Source: Benzoatithermus sp963720725 (GTDB taxonomy: Bacteria; Pseudomonadota; Alphaproteobacteria; Geminicoccales; Geminicoccaceae). Taken from it: 64,000 bases of DNA. The position numbers and the translations under genes are program-made. The notes beneath the pieces are model-generated. The model saw only the letters and a list, made by a program, of their open reading frames with translations. It had not been told where the DNA came from and made no database searches. The stretch lies in contig CAVRGN010000003.1 of the NCBI GenBank assembly GCA_963720725.1, forward strand, positions 1,240,001 through 1,304,000, read 5' to 3'. Shown piece by piece: positions 46,503-54,462 of the stretch (its first letter is position 1; each line of letters starts with the position of its first letter).

Positions 46503-46711
46503 TCATGGTCCTTGAAAGCAGCGGCTGGTCAGACAGCAGCGCTTGAACAGCCGGCCCGAGCCGCAGGGGCAAGGATCGTTACGGCCGAGCTTCTCGAGCA
46601 GCTCCTTGTCGCCGTGCACGAACCGCAGCCCGCGCTTGACGCTGGTCTCGCTGTTGAAAGCCCCTCCGGCGCTTACGCATCGGCCCGAAAGCAGTCGTCC
46701 CGGCGTGACAT
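46503..46711 (-). CDS. SEC-C motif small zinc-binding protein (frame uncertain near the start)
   Basis: The C-terminal 50 or so residues contain RFVHGDKELLEKLGRNDPCP and CGSGRLFKRCC. This SEC-C motif (C-x-C-x8-C-C) binds zinc and is also found at the end of SecA. Codon third positions are strongly G or C in this stretch. No ATG occurs in the same frame. The best start, ATG at 46711 with GAGAGG seven bases before, reads MSRRDDCFRADA and then stops; adding one base near 46675 would join it to the SEC-C frame, giving about 69 residues. Stand-alone SEC-C proteins of this size are common but uncharacterised. Confidence 0.6.
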
Positions 46712-46842
46712 GGCACCTCTCCCGCAATAGGCGCGCCACGGGTAGCGCCACGGACGGCCACAGTGCAAGGCCGCGCACCAGCCATGGCCACGACCGGCCG
46801 ACCGCACCGCGACGGTTGGCGCGCCATCGTCGAAGCACGGCT

Positions 46843-46868
46843 GGAACCTGATCTCCAACTAGACCGTT
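46843..46868 (+). promoter_or_regulatory. Sigma-EcfG-type general stress promoter
   Basis: GGAAC at 46843-46847 and CGTT at 46865-46868 are separated by exactly 17 bases. This is the consensus (GGAAC-N16/17-CGTT) for the alphaproteobacterial general stress sigma factor EcfG, controlled by PhyR and NepR. It lies 35 bases before the DUF1328 start, giving a short leader with a good ribosome site. Stress induction of the gene is a strong inference. Confidence 0.8.
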
Positions 46869-46903
46869 TCAGTTGCCTTAAGAACGCTAGTGGAGGCGAC
46901 CCT

Positions 46904-47083
46904 ATGCTGTACTGGGCCCTGATCTTCCTGGTGGTGGCTATCGTTGCCGGCCTGTTCGGCTTCGGTGGCGTCGCTTCGGCCTCGGCTGGCATCGCGCAGG
47001 TGCTGTTCTTCATCTTCCTGGTGCTGCTGGTGGTCAGCTTGGTGATGTACTTCGTGCGCGGGCGCTCACCGCCGGCGGTGTGA
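46904..47083 (+). CDS. DUF1328 small membrane protein
   Basis: A 59-residue inner-membrane protein with two hydrophobic segments separated by a short Ala/Gly-rich turn: LYWALIFLVVAIVAGLFGFG, then VASASAGIAQ and VLFFIFLVLLVVSLVMYFVR. This is the whole DUF1328/YtjA domain. The ATG follows GGAGG with a seven-base spacer. Members are widespread stress-induced proteins with no known mechanism. The EcfG-type promoter directly upstream agrees with a general stress role. Confidence 0.9.
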   Translation: MLYWALIFLVVAIVAGLFGFGGVASASAGIAQVLFFIFLVLLVVSLVMYFVRGRSPPAV

Positions 47084-47199
47084 TCGAAGTAGCGACGGGC
47101 TGCCGTTCCCGCACCTTCGCGGGCGCGGTAGGGCCAAGCCGGGCATCCGTGGAGCGCCGGTACGCGTCCCGCATGCCCGGCTGCCCCCGTTCGCCTGTT

Positions 47200-47464
47200 T
47201 CAGCCGCTCCGCTTCGGCTCGTGGTCCATCGCGTCCATGGCGGCGATGCAGCCGATCCAATTGCCGTTCTGCCGCAGGCGCTCGACGTTCGCGCGCGTGA
47301 CGTACCCGATCGGACGGCGGCCCTGCAGGACCACCGCCCGGTTGCTGGCGCATGCGTCCATATGAGCGAGCACGACATCGAGGCCCTTCGTTCCACTGCA
47401 CCGTCGCGCGGTGCGGGCGACGCAGCGTGCTCGTTACCGGACCGGTCTGCCCCAGCACTCCCAT
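47200..47464 (-). CDS. Small CBS-like protein behind an FNR box (frame broken by one extra base)
   Basis: AAGGAGG lies seven bases before an ATG at 47464 that reads MGVLGQTGPVTSTLRRPHRA and then TVQWNEG. Removing one base of the CCC run at 47384-47386 continues it as LDVVLAHMDACASNRAVVLQ, GRRPIGYVTRANVERLRQ and NGNWIGCIAAMDAMDHEPKR, 87 residues in all. Codon third positions are nearly all G or C across both parts, and the stop at 47200 is clean. The AVVLQGRRPIGYVTRANVERL part looks like half of a CBS domain, a weak assignment. An FNR/FixK-type box upstream suggests low-oxygen expression. Confidence 0.6.
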
Positions 47465-47547
47465 ACCCAAGCCTCCTTGCTGTCCCACTCCACCAGCTCG
47501 CGGGATCGAGCAGTTCGCATCGCGCCGGCCGGAATCGGCAGGTGGCG

Positions 47548-47588
47548 AGAGTAGCGCGAAGCCCGTGGCCGTCATTGATCTGGATCAA
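47548..47588 (-). promoter_or_regulatory. FNR/FixK-type box with spaced -10 element
   Basis: TTGATCTGGATCAA at 47575-47588 is a perfect dyad matching the FNR/Anr/FixK consensus TTGAT-N4-ATCAA. On the minus strand a -10-like TACTCT (47553-47548) follows after 21 bases, the spacing of class II activated promoters with the box centred near -41.5. The start would be near 47541, about 77 bases before the CBS-like gene at 47464. Confidence 0.75.
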
Positions 47589-47709
47589 TTGCAAGGCTCG
47601 CAGGCGGCGGGGAACACTCGCGGCCGAGCCCCGGCATCAGACCGCCCCCCGGTCGCCGCGCAGCACGTCTCCGGGCCGAATGGAATCGGCAGAGGTTTGC
47701 GAGAATCCG

Positions 47710-47738
47710 TTGCTCATGAGCTAATATTCCTATATCAT
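47710..47738 (+). promoter_or_regulatory. Sigma-70-type promoter with predicted leaderless start
   Basis: TTGCTC (47710-47715), 17 bases, TATCAT (47733-47738) lie in an A+T-rich island that stands out in this window. Transcription should begin near 47745, directly at the ATG of the following gene, with no ribosome-binding sequence. A leaderless messenger is therefore predicted. Confidence 0.55.
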
Positions 47739-47745
47739 CAGCGCC

Positions 47746-48481
47746 ATGTCTCTCCCTCTCGCCGTGCCCTTCGACCCCTTCACCCGCCTTCACCCTGCCG
47801 GCACTCCTCTCTGGCCGCAGCCGGCGGCCGCGGCCGTTGCGGCGGGACTGGCTGCGGATCGCGGACCGGCTCGCCGCCGGGCTGTCGCCCGCTGCCGCGG
47901 CCCTGCCCGAGGGCGGCGACGAGGCCATGGTGGCGCGGCTGCTCGAGCGCGAGGACTTTCTGGGGCTGGTCGAGGCCGCCCGGGAACTGCAGGAGGAGCC
48001 GGCGGAGGCCGCCCGCCGGCGCATCGTGATCATGGCCCGGCAGGCGCTGGAGCGGGCGCTCGACTGGGAGGACGATCCCAGGGCCGCCCTGTTCGTGCTC
48101 GACGAGGAGGCGAAGGGCCGCGACCCCGCCGCCACCATCGCCGACGCCGTCCTGAAACGCCCGCGCTGCCGGCCCTCCGCCGAACCGATACGGCGCGGCC
48201 GCCCGCCCGACGCCTACGACCCGTTCTCCGCCATGTGCGGCCGAGGCAAGCGCGCGCTCACCGACGCCGTGCGCCGCGAGGCGGCCATCCGCCAGGCTAC
48301 CGCGGCCCGCCTGACCACGGCCGAGGCCGCCAGACGCGCCCTGGCTTTGCGCCGTGCGGCCGAGAACCCGTCGCGCAAGCGCGCGAACCGACATGGCATG
48401 CCCGGCGCCGACGCCGGCGGGGCCGACGAGCCGTGCCTGAGCTCCGCCAAGCGTGGCCCGCGGCGCACGCGCGGGCCGTAG
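47746..48481 (+). CDS. Hypothetical protein with helical DNA-binding-like core (frame broken by one extra base)
   Basis: The literal long frame begins only at a TTG (47837). The ATG at 47746 reads MSLPLAVPFDPFT; removing one C of the CCC run at 47783-47785 joins it to AFTLPALLSGRSRR and then RRDWLRIADRLAAGLSPAAA, giving 244 residues. The core (DWLRIADRLAAGLSPAAAAL, MVARLLEREDFLGLVEAARE) is helical and looks like a helix-turn-helix or small-terminase type domain. The C-terminal third is basic and rich in Arg/Ala. The family is not recognised. It has its own promoter, predicted to give a leaderless transcript. Confidence 0.6.
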
Positions 48482-48485
48482 AGCC

Positions 48486-49058
48486 CTATCGCGCCGCCGT
48501 TTGGGGGGTCAGGGGCGCCCGCGACGACAGCATCCGCCGCAGCACGCCGTCCTTGCGGACCAGGTGATGCTGCAGCGCGCCCGCGATGTGCAGGGCCAGG
48601 ACCAGGTAGAGCAGCCAGGTCAGGGTGAGATGGGCGTATTTGAAGTACTGGCCCAAAGGCTTGTCCACCGGCACCAGCTTCTCCAGGTCGAAGAGCAGCA
48701 GGAACGGGACGGGAAAGCCGCTGAGCGTGGTGTAGAGAAAGCCCGTCACCGGCAGCAGGAACAGGAGGACGTAGAGTGCTGCGTGGGTCGCCCGCGCGGC
48801 GGTCGCCTGCCATGGCGGCAGGCCCGACGGCAGCTCGGGGACCGGGTGCATCCAGCGCCAGCTCAGGCGGAACACCGCCAGGATCAGCACGATCAGGCCG
48901 ATGTTCTTGTGCAGGGTGTAGAGGAAATTTTGGAACGGACCCGGCGACGCACCGGTCATCAGCCAGCCCGCCAGGAGCTGGACCACCAGGAGCGAGGCGA
49001 TCAGCCAGTGCAGGCCGATCTGCACGCTGCCCCACCGCTCGGTGCTGTTGCCCGTCAT
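48486..49058 (-). CDS. Cytochrome b561-type diheme membrane protein
   Basis: A 190-residue inner-membrane b-type cytochrome with four membrane helices carrying His ligands: IGLHWLIASLLVVQLLAGW, YTLHKNIGLIVLILAVFRL, ARATHAALYVLLFLLPVTGF and YAHLTLTWLLYLVLALHIAG. It matches the YodB/CybB family, which transfers electrons from ubiquinol or superoxide. It is convergent with the preceding hypothetical gene (four bases between stops) and divergent from proA. Confidence 0.92.
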   Translation of the reverse strand: MTGNSTERWGSVQIGLHWLIASLLVVQLLAGWLMTGASPGPFQNFLYTLHKNIGLIVLILAVFRLSWRWMHPVPELPSGLPPWQATAARATHAALYVLLFLLPVTGFLYTTLSGFPVPFLLLFDLEKLVPVDKPLGQYFKYAHLTLTWLLYLVLALHIAGALQHHLVRKDGVLRRMLSSRAPLTPQTAAR

Positions 49059-49182
49059 GCCACCGCTCCGCCTGCCTGCGCGACCACCAAGTTAAGCCAA
49101 GCCGGCGCGCCGGCAAGGCCGCCTTGGCCCCGAGGCGGCGCCTTGCTAGAAGACGGCCTCCATCGGTTCGAGGCGAGGTGAG

Positions 49183-50460
49183 ATGGCGAGCGTGCTCGCG
49201 GACCCGCTGCAGCGGGAGATGCTGGCCCTGGGCGAGGCGGCGCGGGCCGCCGCGGCCGGCTTGGCGCTGGCGCCGCGCAGTGCGAAGGACACGGCGCTGC
49301 TCGCCGCGGCGGAGGCGCTGGGGGCCGGAACGGGCGCGATCCTGGACGCCAATGCCCGCGACATGGCCGCCGCCCGTGCCAAGGGCCTGTCGGCCGCCAT
49401 GCTCGACCGGCTGGAGCTGAACGAGAAGCGGGTCGCCGCGATGGCCGAGGGGCTCGCGACCGTGGCGGGCCTGGACGACCCGGTCGGCACCGAGCTCGCC
49501 CGCTGGACCCGGCCCAACGGCCTCGACATCGCGCGGGTGCGGGTACCGTTGGGCGTGGTCGGGATCATCTATGAGAGCCGCCCCAACGTCACCGCCGACG
49601 CGGGGGCCTTGTGCCTCAAGGCCGGCAACGCCGCCATCCTGCGCGGCGGCTCGGAGAGCTTCCACTCCTCGCGCGCCATCGTCGCCGCCCTCACCCGGGG
49701 TGTCGCCGCCGCGGGCCTGCCCGAGGCGGCGATCCAGCTGGTGCCCACCGCCGACCGGGCCGCCGTCGGCCATCTGCTGCGCATGGCCGAGCATCTCGAC
49801 GTGATCGTGCCGCGCGGCGGCCGCTCGCTGATCGAGCGGGTCATGGCCGAGAGCCGGGTGCCGGTGCTGGCCCATCTCGAGGGCAATTGCCACACCTACC
49901 TCCACGCCTCCGCCGAGCCGGACATGGCGGTGGCGATCGCGGTCAACGCCAAGCTGCGCCGGACCGGCGTGTGCGGCGCCACCGAGACGCTCTTGGTCGA
50001 CACGGACGCCGCCGGGCGACTGCTGCCGCCGGTCCTGAAGGCCCTGATCGCGGGCGGCTGCAGCATCCGCGGCGATGCCCTGGTGCGCAGGCTCGAGCCG
50101 CGGGCGACCGCGGCCAGCGAGCAGGACTGGCGCACCGAATATCTCGACGCCATCCTGGCGGTGAGGACCGTGGCGGGGCTGGAGGCGGCGATCGACCATG
50201 TCAACGCCTACGGCTCGCACCACACCGACTGCATCGTCGCCAGCGACGAGGGGGCCGCGGCGCGGTTCCTGCGCGAGGTCGACAGTGCGATCGTGCTGCA
50301 CAATGCCAGCACCCAGTTCGCGGACGGCGGCGAGTTCGGCTTCGGCGCCGAGATCGGCATCGCCACCGGCCGGCTGCATGCGCGCGGTCCGGTCGGTGTG
50401 GAGCAGCTGACCAGCTACAAGTACCTGGTGCGCGGCACGGGCCAAGTGCGGCCGGCCTAG
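49183..50460 (+). CDS. proA: Glutamate-5-semialdehyde dehydrogenase (gamma-glutamyl phosphate reductase)
   Basis: Second step of proline synthesis: NADPH reduction of gamma-glutamyl phosphate to the semialdehyde. The 425-residue protein has VPLGVVGIIYESRPNVTADA, LKAGNAAILRGGSESFHSSR, the catalytic Cys segment RRTGVCGATETLLVD and the end GFGAEIGIATGRLHARGPVG. All ALDH-fold landmarks and length agree. AGGTGAG precedes the ATG. No proB is adjacent; nadD, rsfS and rlmH follow closely, a common alphaproteobacterial order. Confidence 0.97.
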   Translation: MASVLADPLQREMLALGEAARAAAAGLALAPRSAKDTALLAAAEALGAGTGAILDANARDMAAARAKGLSAAMLDRLELNEKRVAAMAEGLATVAGLDDPVGTELARWTRPNGLDIARVRVPLGVVGIIYESRPNVTADAGALCLKAGNAAILRGGSESFHSSRAIVAALTRGVAAAGLPEAAIQLVPTADRAAVGHLLRMAEHLDVIVPRGGRSLIERVMAESRVPVLAHLEGNCHTYLHASAEPDMAVAIAVNAKLRRTGVCGATETLLVDTDAAGRLLPPVLKALIAGGCSIRGDALVRRLEPRATAASEQDWRTEYLDAILAVRTVAGLEAAIDHVNAYGSHHTDCIVASDEGAAARFLREVDSAIVLHNASTQFADGGEFGFGAEIGIATGRLHARGPVGVEQLTSYKYLVRGTGQVRPA

Positions 50461-50464
50461 GCCC

Positions 50465-51124
50465 ATGACCGCCTTGTGCCAGCCGCGCGACCTGCGCCGG
50501 CCCGTGGCCCGGTTGCGGCCGCCCGAGCCGCCGCCGCGGCCGTTCACGGCCCCTGCCTTGCGCGTCGGCCTGTTCGGCGGCTCGTTCAACCCGGCCCATG
50601 AAGGCCACCGTTATGTCAGCCTGGAGGCGATCAAGCGGCTGGGGCTGGACCAGGTCTGGTGGCTGGTCTCGCCGCAGAACCCGCTCAAGGCGGCGGACGG
50701 GATGGCGCCCCTGGCCCGGCGCATGGCCGACGCCGCGGCGGTGGCCCGCCACCCGCGGCTGAAGGTGCTGGCACTCGAGACCCGGCTCGGCACCCGCTAT
50801 ACCGCCGACACGCTGGCCAGGCTCGCCCGCTGGCCGGGGCACCGCTTCGTCTGGCTGATGGGGGCCGACAACCTCGCCCAGCTGCCCCGCTGGTGGAAGT
50901 GGCGCGGGATCATGACCGGCTGTCCGGTTGCGGTTTTCGAGCGCCATCCTTACTCTTATGCGGCACTGGCCGGTCCGGTGGCGCGCGAGTTCGCCGCGGC
51001 ACGGCTGCCGGAGGCTCGGGCTGCCGAGCTGGCGCAGGCGGCGCCGCCGGCATGGGTGTTCGTGCGGATGCGGCCGCATCCGGCCTCCGCCACGGCGATC
51101 CGGGCGGGGCGGGCCGATGGTTGA
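50465..51124 (+). CDS. nadD: Nicotinate-nucleotide adenylyltransferase
   Basis: Makes deamido-NAD from nicotinate mononucleotide and ATP. After a Pro/Arg-rich N-terminal extension of about 32 residues, the core starts RVGLFGGSFNPAHEGHRYVS with the nucleotidyltransferase GxFNPxHxGH motif. VWWLVSPQNPLK and FVWLMGADNLAQLPRWWKWR follow. The end with SATAIR contains the ISSTxIR-type motif. The start lies four bases after proA. An internal start nearer the core would remove the extension, so the N terminus is uncertain. Confidence 0.93.
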   Translation: MTALCQPRDLRRPVARLRPPEPPPRPFTAPALRVGLFGGSFNPAHEGHRYVSLEAIKRLGLDQVWWLVSPQNPLKAADGMAPLARRMADAAAVARHPRLKVLALETRLGTRYTADTLARLARWPGHRFVWLMGADNLAQLPRWWKWRGIMTGCPVAVFERHPYSYAALAGPVAREFAAARLPEARAAELAQAAPPAWVFVRMRPHPASATAIRAGRADG

Positions 51125-51542
51125 GGCCATGGGGGAGACCGAGATCGGATCCGAGGACGACGCGAGCGGTATCGCCGGCGAACCGCCGCCGAACCGCGAC
51201 CTGCTCGGCCTGGTCGAGCGCTCGCTCGACGACGACAAGGCCCAGGACCCCGCGGTCATCGACCTTGCCGGCAAGACCACGCTGGCCGAGTTCATGGTCG
51301 TGGCCACCGGCACCTCGCAGCGCCACATCGCGGCCATGGCCGAGAACCTGGTCGAGCGGCTCAAGGCCGCGGGCCATGGCAACGTCCACGCCGAGGGCCT
51401 GCAGGACGCCGCCAGCACCTGGATCCTGATCGACGCCGGCGACGTGCTGGTCCATCTGTTCCGGGCCGAGACCCGGGCCTTCTACGACATCGAGAAGCTC
51501 TGGTCGGTGGCCCCGCCGCGCCGGGCTGCGGCCCCCGGCTGA
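51117..51542 (+). CDS. rsfS: RsfS, ribosomal silencing factor
   Basis: Binds uL14 and blocks 30S-50S joining when nutrients are short. The 141-residue protein contains the DUF143 block: DKAQDPAVIDLAGKTTLAEF, MVVATGTSQRHIAAMAENLV and WILIDAGDVLVHLFRAETRA then FYDIEKLW. The N-terminal 25 residues are acidic and not conserved. ATG at 51117 overlaps the end of nadD; a second ATG at 51129 is equally possible. Confidence 0.94.
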   Translation: MVEAMGETEIGSEDDASGIAGEPPPNRDLLGLVERSLDDDKAQDPAVIDLAGKTTLAEFMVVATGTSQRHIAAMAENLVERLKAAGHGNVHAEGLQDAASTWILIDAGDVLVHLFRAETRAFYDIEKLWSVAPPRRAAAPG

Positions 51543-51548
51543 GCCGCC

Positions 51549-52010
51549 TTGGAGCTGGTGGTGATCGCGGTCGGCCGCAGCCGCGACGCGCCGACCGCCG
51601 CGCTGTTCGCCGAGTATGCCCGCCGCTGCGCCGGCTGGCCGCTGCGCCTGGCCGAGGTCCAACCCCGGGGTTCCGTGCCGCCCGAGCGCCGCAAGGAAGC
51701 CGAGGCCGACCTGCTGCTGGCCGCCGTCCCGCCGGGTGCCGCGCTGGTGGCTCTGGACGAGCACGGCCGCGACCTGCCCAGCGCCGACCTCGCCTTGCGG
51801 CTGGGCCAATGGCGCGACCAGGGCCGCCGGGCCGCGGCCTTCCTGATCGGCGGCCCGGACGGGCTCGCCGACCGCGCGCTGGCCGCCGCCGAGCTCCGCC
51901 TCGCTTTCGGCCGCCAGACCTGGCCGCACCGGCTGGTACTGGTGATGCTGGCCGAACAGCTCTACCGCGCCACCACCATCCTCGCCGGCCATCCCTACCA
52001 CCGGCCGTGA
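51549..52010 (+). CDS. rlmH: RlmH, 23S rRNA pseudouridine-1915 N3-methyltransferase
   Basis: SPOUT-fold methyltransferase modifying pseudouridine 1915 of 23S rRNA. The 153-residue protein has VALDEHGRDLPSADLALRLG, AFLIGGPDGLADRAL with the SAM-binding knot, and the end TWPHRLVLVMLAEQLYRATT then ILAGHPYHR, diagnostic of the family. The start is a TTG at 51549, six bases after rsfS, because the protein begins at the conserved MELVVIAVGR. It is the last gene of proA-nadD-rsfS-rlmH. Confidence 0.96.
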   Translation: MELVVIAVGRSRDAPTAALFAEYARRCAGWPLRLAEVQPRGSVPPERRKEAEADLLLAAVPPGAALVALDEHGRDLPSADLALRLGQWRDQGRRAAAFLIGGPDGLADRALAAAELRLAFGRQTWPHRLVLVMLAEQLYRATTILAGHPYHRP

Positions 52011-52067
52011 CGCGAGCTGACGGACGTCTCTCCTGTCCAGGCTGGCCCTGCTTGGACCATCGACCGG

Positions 52068-52643
52068 TCAGAACGCCTTACGATCCGCCAGGTTCTGGTC
52101 GATGCTCGCCTCGAGCTGGGTGCTGGAAGCGGCGATCAGGTCGTTGATGATGGTGCGGGCGAAATCGTCCTTGGCCTCGACGCTGGCGCGCTGGGAGATG
52201 GTGCGCTTGATCTCGACCCGCGACGATGCATAGCTCTGCTCGATCCCGAGCCCGTCGACCACCGCCACCTTGAGCGCGAGGACGCCCGCCATCTCCCAGT
52301 TGGGCTCGGTGGCCGAGGCGATCACGCCCTCATTGGTCGGCCGCGCCTGTTCGACCAGGGTCGCCTCCTCGACCGTGGCCCGGGCGAAGTCGCTGCCGCC
52401 GGCGGCGACCAGGCGCGAGCGCAGGAACGACTGCGCATCCTGCGCCAGCTGCTCGGAGCGCCGTCTGGCGATGAAGCCCATGCCGGCCGGGTATTGGGCG
52501 ACGCTCGCCACCTCGATGCTGCCCACGGCGAGCCGGATCGGTGGGTAGGCCGCCGGATCGAAGGCGGGCGGGGCGGTCACGTTGCTCGGCGTGCAGGCGC
52601 CCAGGGCGAGGATCAGGGCGGCCGTCGCGGTGCGCCAGGCCAT
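52068..52643 (-). CDS. Conserved hypothetical lipoprotein
   Basis: A 191-residue protein with a signal peptide and clear lipobox LGAC (Cys17 in LALGACTPS). The mature part is alpha/beta with IRLAVGSIEVASVAQYP and a C-terminal helix containing FARTIINDLIAASSTQLEAS. It resembles small outer-membrane-associated lipoproteins of alphaproteobacteria of unknown function, loosely like assembly factors for envelope complexes. It follows hslO by two bases on the same strand, so it belongs to the argD-argF-hslO transcript. Confidence 0.82.
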   Translation of the reverse strand: MAWRTATAALILALGACTPSNVTAPPAFDPAAYPPIRLAVGSIEVASVAQYPAGMGFIARRRSEQLAQDAQSFLRSRLVAAGGSDFARATVEEATLVEQARPTNEGVIASATEPNWEMAGVLALKVAVVDGLGIEQSYASSRVEIKRTISQRASVEAKDDFARTIINDLIAASSTQLEASIDQNLADRKAF

Positions 52644-52645
52644 GC

Positions 52646-53569
52646 TCAATGTCTCCGGGGACGCAGCAGCTCGCTCAGCCGGGCCTCGTCGAAGCGGTAG
52701 GTCCGGCTGCAGAACTGGCAGGTGACGGTGATGCCGCCGTCCTCCTGCCGCATGCTCTCCAGATCGTCCAGTGGGAAGCTCGCCAGCATGCTCCAGACCC
52801 GCTGCTCGTCGCAGCTGCAGCCGGGGTTGAGCGGTAGCGGCGAGAACACCCTCACACCGTCCTCGTGGAACAGTCGGAACAGGAGATCGTCGGGGCGCAG
52901 GGTCGGGTCGACCAGCTCGTGATCGGTCGCGGTGCCGAGCAGGATCATGGCGCGACGCCAGTCCTCCTCGGCCTCGTGCAGCCGGCGCGGGTCGGTGACC
53001 GGCAGCGCCTGCATGACGATGGCGCCCGCGAGCCAGCGGCCGTCGACCGGATCGCGCGCCACCGCCACCCGGATGCCGGTGCGCACCTGCTCGGAGCGGT
53101 GGAAGTAGGCGAGCATGCAATCCGACAGGCTCTCGCCGCCGAGCTCGACGATGCCCTGCTGCAGCTCGCCGCCGTCGCCGCGCTGGTCGACGCTCAGGGC
53201 GAGCAGCCCCTTGCCCAGGAGCTCCATCGGCCGCTCGGTGTTGGCCTCGGCGATGCGCTCGGCGTCGAAGCTGGCATAGCCGCGCATCTCGCCATCGTTG
53301 GTGCAGTCGGCGACCAGGAGGCGGACCGGGCCGTCGGCGCGGATCTGCAGGCTGAAGCGTCCGGCGAATTTGAGCCCGCCGGCAAGCGCTCCGGCGAGGA
53401 CCAGGAGCTGGCCGAGGAGCTCGGAGACCGCCGGTGGATAGTCGTGGGCCTTGAGCACGTAGTCGACGGTCCCGCCCAGCCGGACGAAGCGCCCCCGCAG
53501 CTGCGAGCGCTCGAGCTGGAACGGCCGCAGCAGATCCACCGACGGCACCGGCCCGGCCGCCTGCGTCAT
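52646..53569 (-). CDS. hslO: HslO (Hsp33), redox-regulated chaperone
   Basis: Holdase chaperone activated by oxidation and heat. The 307-residue protein has the N-terminal substrate-binding fold (LLVADCTNDGEMRGYASFDA; CMLAYFHRSEQV) and the C-terminal redox zinc switch with four cysteines, CSCDEQRV then CQFCSRTYRFDE. The ATG at 53569 overlaps the argF stop (ATGA). An ATG at 53584 has a better-placed AAGG and would add five residues. Coupling to argF is common in alphaproteobacteria. Confidence 0.95.
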   Translation of the reverse strand: MTQAAGPVPSVDLLRPFQLERSQLRGRFVRLGGTVDYVLKAHDYPPAVSELLGQLLVLAGALAGGLKFAGRFSLQIRADGPVRLLVADCTNDGEMRGYASFDAERIAEANTERPMELLGKGLLALSVDQRGDGGELQQGIVELGGESLSDCMLAYFHRSEQVRTGIRVAVARDPVDGRWLAGAIVMQALPVTDPRRLHEAEEDWRRAMILLGTATDHELVDPTLRPDDLLFRLFHEDGVRVFSPLPLNPGCSCDEQRVWSMLASFPLDDLESMRQEDGGITVTCQFCSRTYRFDEARLSELLRPRRH

Positions 53570-54462
53570 GCCTCCAGACACCATTCGATGATCGCCTTCT
53601 GCGCATGGAGGCGGTTCTCGGCCGCGTCGAACACGACCGATTGCGGGCCGTCGATGACGGCGGCGGTGACCTCGTCGCCGCGATGCGCCGGCAGGCAGTG
53701 CAGGAACAGGGCGCCCGGCGCCGCGGCCGCCATCAGCCGCTCGTCGACCCGGAAGGGCTCGAGCAGGCGATAGCGGTCGCTCTCGCCGTCCTGGCCCATC
53801 GACACCCAGGTGTCCGCGAACACGGCGTCGGCTCCGGCCACGGCTTCCAGCGGATCGTGCCCCGCCTGCAGCCTTCCCTGTCGCGCCGTCGCCCACTCCA
53901 GAAGCTCGGGCGCGGGCGCCAGTTCCGGCGGCGTGGCGATGTTGAGCGCGAACTGGAGCTGCGCCGCGGCGTGGACCAGGGAGGTCAGCACGTTGTTGCC
54001 GTCGCCGACCCAGGCCAGCGTCTTGCCGGCGACCGGCCCGCCACGCTCCTCGATGGTCTGGATGTCGGCCATGATCTGGCAGGGATGCGAGTGGTCGGTG
54101 AGGCCGTTGACGACGGGTACCGTCGCGTGCTCGGCCAGCTCTCGGACCTTCTCATGCGCGTCGGTGCGGATCATGATGGCGTCGACGTAGCGCGACAGCA
54201 CCCGCGCGGTATCGGCGATGGTTTCGCCGCGGCCGAGCTGCATGTCGCGCGAGCTCAGCACGACGGCGTCGCCGCCCAGCTGCTTGGCCGCCACCTCGAA
54301 CGAGACCCGCGTCCGCGTCGAGGGCTTGTCGAAGATCATCGCCAGCATCCTGCCGGCCATCGGGCGCGCCGGGTCGCCGCCCTTGAAGGCGGCGGCACGG
54401 TCGAGGATGCGGCGCAGTTCGCCGCCCGGGATGGCGTCGAGGTCGAGGAAGCTGCGGCTCAT
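53566..54462 (-). CDS. argF: Ornithine carbamoyltransferase
   Basis: Forms citrulline from ornithine and carbamoyl phosphate in arginine synthesis. The 298-residue protein has the carbamoyl-phosphate loop FDKPSTRTRVSFEVA, VNGLTDHSHPCQIMADIQT with the HPxQ motif, DTWVSMGQ and the ornithine-site FLHCLPAHRGDEV. The ATG at 54462 overlaps the argD stop by ATGA. The argD-argF-hslO order is typical of alphaproteobacteria. Confidence 0.97.
   Translation of the reverse strand: MSRSFLDLDAIPGGELRRILDRAAAFKGGDPARPMAGRMLAMIFDKPSTRTRVSFEVAAKQLGGDAVVLSSRDMQLGRGETIADTARVLSRYVDAIMIRTDAHEKVRELAEHATVPVVNGLTDHSHPCQIMADIQTIEERGGPVAGKTLAWVGDGNNVLTSLVHAAAQLQFALNIATPPELAPAPELLEWATARQGRLQAGHDPLEAVAGADAVFADTWVSMGQDGESDRYRLLEPFRVDERLMAAAAPGALFLHCLPAHRGDEVTAAVIDGPQSVVFDAAENRLHAQKAIIEWCLEA

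Noticed and set aside
47095..47150. Short GC hairpin after the DUF1328 gene as an intrinsic terminator
   Set aside because: The stem is only about five base pairs and no T run follows.
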